Assembly: GCF_034702125.1 (NCBI RefSeq)
Contig: NC_085872.1
Span: forward strand, 35,207,588 to 35,271,587
DNA: 64,000 nucleotides
Direction: 5' to 3'
Source of the DNA: Engraulis encrasicolus
Lineage: Eukaryota; Chordata; Actinopteri; Clupeiformes; Engraulidae
Part shown: positions 56,425 through 64,000 of the stretch, piece after piece
Position numbering within the stretch: position 1 is the first letter of the stretch
How the letters are laid out: each line of letters opens with the position of its first letter
The notes under the pieces: generated by a model
Told to the model about the DNA's origin: nothing
The model's input: the letters and a program-made list of their open reading frames with translations, nothing else
The model's database searches: none
Made by a program: the position numbers and the translations under genes

Positions 56425-56781
56425 CGTTTTCCCCCCATGCTTCCACTGAGCGCTCTTTAATTACTGCACAGGCATCATCATCATTAGTGTTTGTGCGCGT
56501 GGACATGGGAGGGAATATCTCTTCTGAAAGTCACAGATGGGCATCATTACGCCTGGTTGTCACTCACATGGGAACACAATTAACACTCAATGGCCACCAT
56601 GTAAAATGAGTGAGACTCAACTTTTTTTTTTGCGAAGCGACTTGGCTGTCCCCTTCATGTAATGTTTACCTCCCTCTGTCAGTATTTTCCATTCTGCAAC
56701 GATGTGTCTACTGTGTCCCTCCATTGCATTATCCAGTAGCACATTATGAGGTGATGTGCACCTGGTGTGAAATGAGGTTTT

Positions 56782-57141
56782 GGCAATCTGATGTTCACAG
56801 AAGCAAAGAGTGGAACTCGCACACCAGCAGCCGATGCAATAATTGGTTTATTGCTTTACATATGTACAGGTGATAAAGGTGCTACCCAAAAGTGCAAAGC
56901 GTTTTCGAAATTTCAAAATTTTGCACTGAGGAAGGTCTGGTGACCTAAAACGTTTTGCACATTTGGGTAGTACCTTTATCACTTGTACATATGTAAAGCA
57001 ATAAACCAATTATTGCATCGGCTGCTGGTGTGCGAGTTCCACTATTTGCTTCTGTGAATTATCGCTTTGGAACCAATGCACCCACAACGACTGGAGTAAC
57101 TGGCGCGACACCCCTCTGTCTTTTGTCGGCAATCTGATGTT
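56782..57141. mobile_element. Foldback insertion with 14-bp direct repeats
   Basis: GGCAATCTGATGTT flanks both sides (56782-56795 and 57128-57141). Inside, arms of about 100 bp face each other: CACAGAAGCAAAGAGTGGAA onward at 56796, and its inverse ending GCTTCTGTG at about 57058. The unpaired centre holds ACTGAGGAAGGTCTGGTGAC. The 14-bp direct repeat looks like a retrotransposition target duplication, unlike the short ones of DNA elements nearby. Confidence 0.7.
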
Positions 57142-57357
57142 GCAATGAGGTTGTGGACTTGAGCCTCAGCCGGATTGAGCAGGAAGACATCAGTGTTCCC
57201 TGCGGTCCTCTTCCAAGGGCCAGCTGATCGTCCCTCGTACCAGGCTCAAGGCCACCAGTGACAGAGCCTTCCATGTTACTGCTCCCATTCTTTGGAACAA
57301 TCTGCCCGACCACATACAGAATGCCCCTTCACTGGCCATGTTTAAGCAACACCTTAA
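57142..57357 (+). pseudogene. LINE ORF2 C-terminal fragment
   Basis: 57203-57355 reads 51 codons without a stop. It has the hallmark of the C-terminal end of L2/Rex-type LINE reverse-transcriptase proteins: VPRTRLKATSDRAF, then APILWNNLPDHIQ and APSLAMFKQHL. The frame ends shortly after. A matching LINE 3' end (coding end plus 3' UTR) lies at about 60636-60850, and the DNA between is flanked by inverted repeats. The two parts may be one LINE copy split by an insertion. Confidence 0.75.
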
Positions 57358-57479
57358 TAGTAGGGGCTCTAAGCCGAGAAATCGTTACGCGCTGGATAGA
57401 AGCATATAATTCGGTACACGTGTTCCTTGACTGATTTGAAGACATCCTAGAAGGGGTGCCCCTTGAAAAAAAATGTCTA

Positions 57480-58486
57480 CCATGTCATATACAATATGTC
57501 ATGTTGGTAACGCATTACATTGTTATTACATGACATTATACTTAGCTGACAATGTTAATATAGTCCTCAGAAGAGATGAAGCAAGGGTAGCCTGCTAGAC
57601 CAGATTGATAAAACTACAAAATGTACATAGTGTGAAAGTATGGGTGAGTCTGTGCTTATGTGCTTGACAGCATGTAACATTGTGAACGATTTGAGAAGAT
57701 TCTTGGTCTGAATTAAAATGAGCATTGCCAACACTAAAACTATGGTGAGAATAGACTGCTGCTAATGCTCGATTTGAATGGGATAGTGTCAGTGCAAGAT
57801 GCCCTAGGTAGCAGGTTCTCCATCCTCTAATTTCCATAACAGATATAGCCTACATATTTTATTTGTATGAGAGAGGGTAAAGGACCGGACCTTTCCATAT
57901 GTATGAAGAACCCCATAAGATCACCTAATTCTATATTTTTACAAGTGCATATTGTGAGAGCATTTCAGTCATCTTTAGAATGGCATTACAGATTACTCAA
58001 TATAGGCCTACATGTAGGCCACAGTATGGCTTCAGTTCAAATTAAATGGGAATGATTTCTTAGTGTATGTTGAGTAAGAAGACAGAGATTAAAAAAAATG
58101 TTTATTTTCAGACAAGTCCTCACCTAGTACTTGTGTCAAAAGTTGTATTAGTTAGCTCAGTAATCATTGAGTACTTAAACTGCTATCAAAACTGACAGCT
58201 GATGGACAACATGTACTGTAGGTCTTTTGCCACCCTTACCCATAGGAGAAATATCTATATAGAACAACACTTCTCATATGGTATATACTATGAAAGTAAA
58301 TCATTTCCTGGACTCATTTTCTTGGACTCATAAATAGTCTGGGCGGAAGAATAGTCGATCATATCCCGCCCCCCCAAACAAAATGCCACAAGACTTTTTT
58401 TAACCTTCAAGATTTTGAGTGGTAACAGTAACATAACTCATTCCCACTACACCTTTTTGCATAATATTGTACATGTCCTCAGAATG
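57480..58486. other. Unique AT-rich sequence
   Basis: Interior of the inverted-repeat structure. No coding sequence recognised. Confidence 0.45.
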
Positions 58487-58719
58487 CTCTACATCAGTGG
58501 TTCTCAAACCTTTTGTGTGAAGTACCCCCTGAGAAAATATTGAGCTCTCCAAGTACCACCTTGACAACCAACATTAGAATATCGCAGTAAAGGCCTTCCA
58601 TATTCACTTTTGCCAGTCAGTACAGGAGAGGTTCATAATGGCATTCCAAGTACCACCAGAGATGTCTCAAGTACCACCAGTGGTACGCGTACCACAGTTT
58701 GAGCACCACCGCTCTACAT
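58487..58719. mobile_element. hAT (Charlie-like) MITE, CAGTGGTTCTCAAAC ends
   Basis: Body at 58495-58711 (217 bp), with perfect 8-bp flanks CTCTACAT (58487-58494 and 58712-58719). The left end is CAGTGGTTCTCAAACCTTTT and the right end CACAGTTTGAGCACCACCG. AAGTACCACC repeats occur inside. These ends are characteristic of the Charlie group of hAT. Confidence 0.92.
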
Positions 58720-59011
58720 GGGTAACACTTTATTTTAGGGATACATCTATTAGCACTAATACATACAATGTGCCTGTATAAGTAACTTGTAAGGCATGTA
58801 CAAAGCAAAATCAAACATTTGTTAGGCATGTATTCGCAAATGTCTTGTTCATGCACAATAAGGGATTTATTACCAATTTAACCTTAGTAAGGACCTAGTA
58901 GGCCTTAGTGCTTGCTTAGTACATGCCTTACAAGTTACTTATACAGGCATTAACATTGTATGTATTAGTGCTTATAAATGTATCCCTAAAATAAAGTGTT
59001 ACCTCTACATG
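58713..59011. mobile_element. Palindromic hAT-type MITE, GGTAACACTTT ends
   Basis: Body at 58721-59003 (283 bp), with perfect 8-bp flanks TCTACATG (58713-58720 and 59004-59011). The arms GGTAACACTTTATTTTAGGG and CCCTAAAATAAAGTGTTACC are exact inverses. TAATACATACAATGT faces ACATTGTATGTATTA. Its ends match those of 45168-45831. It sits directly on the duplicated target of the neighbouring Charlie-like element. Confidence 0.94.
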
Positions 59012-59024
59012 TTTCAGTTCTATA

Positions 59025-59495
59025 GTTGTACTGTACAGTACAGTGCAGTGCAGTGGGGTGCAGTACAGTACAGTAGCATACAGAATGGTGCAGTATAATA
59101 AAGTACAGTAGAGTATAGTACAGTACAGTACAGTAGCATACAGTACGGTGCAGTATAGTACAGTAGCATACAGTACGGTGCAGTATAGTACAGTACAGTA
59201 CAGCACAGTAGCATACAGTACGGTGCAGTACAGTACAGTAGCATACAGTACGATGCAGTACAGTAAAGTAAAGTACAGTACAGTAGCATAAAGTATGGTG
59301 GAGTCTAGTTAAGTACAGTACAGTAGCATACAGTACGGTGCAGTCTAGTACAGTACAGTACAGTACAGTACAGTAGCATACTGCACGGTGCAGTAGAGTA
59401 CAGTACGGTATATCACATTACAGTACAGTACAGTACAGTACAGTACAGTATAGTAGAGTACAGTACAGTGAAATACAGTAGAGTGCAGTATAGTC
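59025..59495. repeat. (CAGTA)n satellite with higher-order units
   Basis: Pentamer ACAGT/CAGTA throughout. Every 30-60 bp a variant block GTAGCATACAGTACGGTGCA recurs (near 59078, 59130, 59163, 59207, 59236, 59282, 59321 and 59372, with changes). The Cys/Leu/Tyr-rich - strand frames are artefacts. Confidence 0.9.
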
Positions 59496-60490
59496 TTATA
59501 GACGTTAGCCCTCCAAAGCCAATAGGATTTCCACATGCTGTTGTTTTAAGTTTTTGAAAGACTATTTTAGTAGCCTATGTGAGAGAGGGAAGGCAGGCAG
59601 ACATGTTTTAAACAAAGGACCACACCCACTAATAAAAAATAACGAGCAAACAATAAATTAAGTGGTTAGGTAGCCAACATGTCATCTAGATTAAAGCCAA
59701 AAGTAGATGGAAAAACAGACATGTGACCATTTTGCTCTTTTAAAACAAAGTAGGCCTATCTGTCAATATACTGTATGGATGGTGTATTGCATATTGATTA
59801 TTCATAATTTCCTGAGCATAAATGCCCTTATCACTCCATTGTACACTTAGGACTGCGATATACATATCTGAACATTAATCAGCATACATTTGTCATTTGA
59901 CAGCTGTCACTGACACTTGATATGTACATGTATTATTGACTTGATTGATATGAATACATTTCAGTTGGACTCCTAGGGTTAAATCATTGAGGGGGTCCTA
60001 AGGAAGTAGTAGTAGTTTGTGTGTGTGCGCGCATGTGTAAGTGGGATTAAAATTATTGTTTGCCATCTTTATCTGAAGAGCAGACTGTGTGTCTGAACCT
60101 GCTAATGCTAGCATGCTAACATTGGGACAGTTATGTGTGGCCCAGTTCAAGGGTTTATCTCTTCTCCCCTAAATTTTCTAACCACAATTTTCTTTTTGGA
60201 TGTTATAGATATGATCCACTGCAAATTTTTAAAACTCTTAATAAATGTTGGTTCAATAGCTAAATGCCCAGAAATTAGCTCTCAATTGTAGAGTGATCTC
60301 ATTCTGACCATGGTTTTTATGATTTTCCTGTTTTTGAATCTAAATAAGACATATATAACATTGTTTTTATGGTAAGTTTTGTACATATTTTCAAAGTTCA
60401 GTTTGTATACATCGCACACAAATAGGTGGATTGGCCCATAACACCATTATGTCCAGGCAGTACAGCATTTTACTACTATTGGCTGGTTTT
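59496..60490. other. Unique AT-rich sequence
   Basis: No coding exon or element ends recognised. Confidence 0.45.
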
Positions 60491-60635
60491 GGGCAGCCAT
60501 CTTGGATTTACCCCATACAAATGACCTTAATGACATTAAAATTTGGGGCACCCCTTCTGAAATGATGGGGAACACCCTAAGGAAGGTCTACACCGATTTT
60601 GGTGCTTCTATCCAGCGCGTAACGATTAGGCCCTT

Positions 60636-60850
60636 TTTGGAAGCTAAGAGACCCAGCTATAAGACACATCTCTTCCTGGAGGCTTATGGCTGCTAGTTCC
60701 ACAAGCACTTTCACTTACATGCATTCACACACACGCTCACACACTGACGCGCGCACACACTCACACTTTCCAACACAACAGTCTGTGAAGCGTCCTTGGG
60801 TGTTTTGAAAGGTGCTATATAAAACGAAAGTATTATTATTATTATTATTA
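60636..60850 (+). mobile_element. LINE 3' end (ORF2 tail and 3' UTR)
   Basis: LEAKRPSYKTHLFLEAYGC then stop (60694-60696) matches the usual FKxxLKTHLF-type end of L2/Rex LINE ORF2. It is followed by a 3' UTR ending GAAAGGTGCTATATAAAACG and (ATT)n at 60831-60850. GGYGCTATATAAA plus a short 3' microsatellite is a typical 3' end of L2-clade elements. Confidence 0.7.
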
Positions 60851-62311
60851 GTGTTGGCTACAATGCTGATGGCCATGGCCTATTAGGCAGAAGGCCTGTG
60901 TGAAATATCTATCCTGCTGTTCATGTACTGATTAGTAGACATCACAGAGACCTTTGGATCACTAATCTTGAGAATGGAGCATCTTCAGTTCAAAAGGTGG
61001 ACCCATAGACAAGATCAAGATTTGAGTTGCCTTTGCAACCGGTTGCATCTGGTTTCACATGCTTTTCAGCTGTCTGTCACTCATGTTGACATGCTATTAG
61101 TAGACCTACTAGTATCACGCTTGGTTATCACAATGTCTAGTTTGTCTATATTTGACCCTCAACTTTGGTTGTAATCCTGTTGTTGTAATGTGAATTTGAC
61201 AATTATTGATAGTGGAAAGTTAAGAGTTGAAAAATAAGTTGGATGGTTGAGTGGGGAAAAAAATCAGTTGTCTAATCCAGCTATCCAACTCACCCATTGA
61301 AAGTATACTGTATATAAGAACTCACGCCTTCTTTCCTCCCCTGCTGTGCCCAGGCCTTCCTGTCTCTGTATCCATTCTGTCTTTGTTGCTCATCCACTTT
61401 ACAGCTTGGCATTATCATGTAAGTATTCAGCAAATGTCACTGGAAATCCAAAAAGCTTTAAAGGCTTGATGCGCACCCCCAATCATCAGCCTTGACCCAG
61501 TGATGGAACCCCCCTGGCACATGAGAGCAGGCGGGACGGAGGACAAGGGGAAGTGGAATCCTTTTTTTTTTGACAGGGAGTGATTCACGGCAGCAGTTTT
61601 ACTTTTGCAGCTGTTTGTTTGTTGCTGGCACAAATCAGTCATCGATTGTTACACAGCCCAAATCACTATCCTCTAGTAGGCCTATAACAGTGATTCATGC
61701 ATTTGTGATTATTGCACCTGTACCGCTGGCTTGGAATCACTGTCACATTTTGATAGAGGAAGAGATATAGAACAGTAGTAGGACCATTGACATTGACCAT
61801 TGATCTATCTGAGTAAGATGACAGATAACAGTTTAGGGGGTATGCAAGATAAAAAAAAATAGGAAAGAAACACTGTTGTTTGCACTAGCCTAGGTGCATC
61901 CAGAATGCAACAGGAAGGGTTCAGACCTCTGCTGCCTAATTGACATCCATCGCAGATACCCAGTATTACGCACTCAATGGCTTAGAGACTCAAGCAGTCT
62001 GGAGCAGTGTTAGGGAAATGAAAACAAACAGGCCATGGGTAATCCCATTTAACATTGATGAGTTGTGCCTGGTGGCAGGGGTACGGGCTGAACTAAACTT
62101 TTGTTTTGCTCTAAACATTAGATTACCATCAAAACGCCTCCTTTTATGCTGTGGGGTTGACATCAGACTGACTGTAAGTCCTCAGCGATCCACAGTTAGA
62201 CTGTTTTATCTGACATGAACCTGATTAGGGCTTTAGCTTTGGCTTTGGCTTTGGCTTGGATGTGTCTGCTTTTGCAGTGGTATCTTGCGCAGCTATCTCT
62301 ATCTCTCTAAT
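60851..62311. other. 1.5 kb of unique sequence
   Basis: A short (CTTTGG)n run lies at 62230-62262. No exons or elements recognised. Confidence 0.45.
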
Positions 62312-63070
62312 CAGTGGCGGTCCTAATATTGAGGCGTACCTAGGCAAACCGCCTTAGGCCCCACCAAATGCACCAAAATGTAGGGGCCCCCAGAGGGCCC
62401 CCCCAAACTTCCCATGGGCCTACAGGTGGTAATTGGGGCCCTTTGGACAGTAATGCACATATTGCGTTCATAAATATTTATTTCTGTACGTCAGAAATAA
62501 AACAAACAGCATAATAAAACAAAAATAAATATAGATTACATGCATACCCCCCTCCCTTTCGCGTGAAAATTGTATATTCCATCTATGCCATGTACGCAAG
62601 ACGAAATCTCCAAAACAGCGTTCACGATGACACACCTGTGCAAGTCGGTGTAGCGCAATTAAGCGCATTGCCAATTACAATGCAATCATAATGCAGTGTG
62701 GTTGTGCTGTGCTGCCTGCGCATATTTGTGCAGCATGTGGCATTGCGAATGTGTTTTGAGAGTGGAATAGGAAGTTCACATCAAGACGGTCAAGTCAGCT
62801 GTGATGTTGTGAAATTATCAAAATGAAGCGCCAATACCCTAGTGGTGTTACCAAACGGAGGAAAGGGGAAGAGGCTTAATCAATGACAAATGCACTAACG
62901 AAGCTGATAAACTTTTTTAATGCGTCAACACTGGTTGGCCCGAATGTTGTGGATGATACGCTGCCAAAACAGTCCATTAAAATGACGAGTGGATTACCAA
63001 TTCCAAAAATGAAGTGGTGGAGGAGGAGGAGGAGGAGGAGGAGGAAGAGAAGGACGTGGTGACTGGTGAG
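62312..63070 (+). pseudogene. Dead hAT element, 5' end and transposase start
   Basis: CAGTGGCGGTCCTAATATTG at 62312 is a hAT-type terminus followed by GGGGCCCCC-rich sequence. At 62824 a frame reads MKRQYPSGVTKRRKGEEA, stop, then SMTNALTKLINFFNAS. This resembles the N-terminus of TTF/zinc-finger hAT transposases (a MKRKxxSGxxKRK motif then a short helix ending FF). The in-frame stop at codon 19 and the loss of everything after 63070 make it a pseudogene. A (GGA)n run lies at 63014-63044. Confidence 0.55.
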
Positions 63071-63140
63071 TACCAGTCCTGATTCTATTTACTACCACCA
63101 AGAAGTGCTGTTCTTGTAGATGATCCGGCGTTGTTTAAAA

Positions 63141-63482
63141 GTCCCAAGTTCCTTAAACTCATTTCAGGGAGATACCTATCGACCCTCGACACCCCGACAA
63201 ACAAACAGCATTAGTGTTTGAACATTTGTTCATGTCCTTTCTATCGTCTAGTCTGCATAGAACACCTGCCTATTTTTTTCCTGGGGCTTTTGCAAGACGT
63301 CACTACGAAGTGTGCTTGCGCAATCGTTGAGGCTATTCCATGCATGCTGCACGGGGATCTGTATCTGCCCCGCATTGTAATTGAAGAAAAAAAAAAACTG
63401 ACTTGCATAGTCTAAAGTCAGGGATATTTTATCTGACTCCAGGGCAGACTCCCTGAACTTCAGGGACACTTGGGATGCCTGG
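63141..63482. mobile_element. MITE, second copy of the 50535-50876 family
   Basis: Starts GTCCCAAGTTCCTTAAACTC, ends GGACACTTGGGATGCCTGG. It shares TACCTATCGACCCTCGACAC, ACAGCATTAGTGTTTGAACA and GATATTTTATCTGACTCC with the copy at 50.5 kb. It interrupts or truncates the dead hAT gene just upstream. Confidence 0.7.
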
Positions 63483-63500
63483 TAATCTATTCAGCGAGAT

Positions 63501-63550
63501 TGAGCTACTGTATCACCACACTGCTCCAGGGACTGTAACCAATACCCTGT
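63501..63550 (+). mobile_element. SINE fragment, + strand
   Basis: 50 bp (TGAGCTACTGTATCACCACA onward) that are the exact inverse of 63681-63730. It matches the body of the SINE on the - strand. Confidence 0.75.
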
Positions 63551-63609
63551 AAAAAGAGTATCTGACACCATGCGCTGTCTCTGTATCCTCTTAACTAGAC
63601 TATCACCAG

Positions 63610-63816
63610 ACTATATCAAAATGACATTGCACTACATTCCACTTAGCTGATCATTTTATCCAAAGCGACTTACAGATATTACAGGGTATTGGTTACAGTC
63701 CCTGGAGCAGTGTGGTGATACAGTAGCTCAATGGCATTTCAGCCATGAAGAGAACGGGATCGAACCTGCAACCCTGATCTACAGTCCAACCCCCTAACGT
63801 TACACCACAACTGCCC
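63610..63816 (-). mobile_element. V-SINE/HE1-like tRNA-SINE
   Basis: Read on the - strand, a tRNA-like head GGGCAGTTGTGGTGTAACGT...GTTGCAGGTTCGATCCC (B-box GGTTCGATCC) lies at 63816-63757. It is followed by a body with ACTGTAACCAATACCCTGTA and the conserved tail GTAAGTCGCTTTGGATAAAA. That tail is a well-known 3' segment of vertebrate SINEs of this group. Confidence 0.78.
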
Positions 63817-64000
63817 ATATCACAAGTGGGATAGAGTCCGGGAACCATCTATTTATTTTCTCGGAAGGAGATCGACATAAATTATTTAAAATACTATATA
63901 AAATTGATGGTAGGCTGGTTTCACATCTAACGTCTACATGATGAATCTGTAAACAAACTACACACTTCCATTCGTCTAATATGTTTGTACTATCTCCCCA

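Larger units (their letters stand above)
57370..60636. mobile_element. Candidate 3.3-kb element inserted in a LINE
   Basis: ATCGTTACGCGCTGGATAGA then AGCA (57381-57404) is exactly inverted at 60603-60626. AGAAGGGGTGCCCC (57449-57462) is inverted at 60545-60558. The spacing between the two motifs is the same (82 bp end to end) in both arms, as expected for true terminal inverted repeats. LINE coding sequence lies just outside on both sides. The interior holds further hAT insertions and a CAGTA satellite, and no transposase. Confidence 0.5.

Noticed and set aside
58928..59536. Cys-Thr-Leu-Tyr-rich frames on the - strand
   Set aside because: Translation of the CAGTA pentamer array. A five-base unit without stops stays open in all frames.

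Overview
The window looks like a stretch of teleost fish nuclear genome. It is AT-rich, with no operons and no dense coding sequence. It is packed with very long dinucleotide microsatellites, (CA/TG)n and (CT/GA)n, and with DNA-transposon families of the kinds common in fish: Tc1/mariner, many short non-autonomous hAT elements, PIF/Harbinger-like MITEs and a TTAA-flanked MITE. It also holds tRNA-derived SINEs and 3' scraps of a LINE. I cannot name the species. Most long open frames here are artefacts of repeats (poly Cys-Val, Thr-His, Leu-Ser or Arg-Glu) and are not proteins. I found no convincing host gene. The only possible host coding piece is a 66-bp candidate exon at 30602-30667, which I could not assign to a family.

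Layout. 1-13 kb is dominated by simple repeats (ACT/ACC, CA, TG, CT, TGCG). It also holds two tRNA-SINE copies with perfect target-site duplications (4.3 and 9.6 kb), two hAT MITEs of one family (4.9 and 7.5 kb), and a 52-bp block present twice beside two different TG arrays. 13-18 kb holds a hAT MITE, a 1.5-kb inverted-repeat element and a Harbinger-like MITE. 19.1-20.3 kb is a long purine-rich tract. 21-21.7 kb is a SINE split by a TTAA MITE. 23.9-26.5 kb holds a modular repeat and a hAT element. 27-36 kb is again microsatellite-rich. 36.6-38.3 kb is one hAT element inside another, each with its own 8-bp duplication. 40.6-42.2 kb is a complete Tc1 transposon with an intact 337-residue transposase, the only convincing full-length protein gene. 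44.1-48.5 kb is a 4.4-kb inverted-repeat (foldback) structure. Its arms carry three units of about 145 bp each, and its centre holds a MITE, a (CA)n array and weak Harbinger-like coding remnants. 49.7-51.4 kb is a 1.7-kb hAT-like element with another MITE inside it. 51.5-54.4 kb is mostly featureless. 56.8-60.9 kb holds a foldback retro-insertion, LINE ORF2 remnants, a pair of abutting hAT insertions and a CAGTA-based satellite. 62.3-63.8 kb holds the 5' part of a dead hAT transposase gene, a second copy of the 50.5-kb MITE, and SINE pieces in inverted arrangement.

The pieces do not form a pathway. The window is best read as intergenic or intronic DNA shaped by repeated insertion of transposable elements and microsatellite growth. 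Boundaries supported by target-site duplications were read by eye from the sequence. Family assignments beyond the superfamily level were not attempted.
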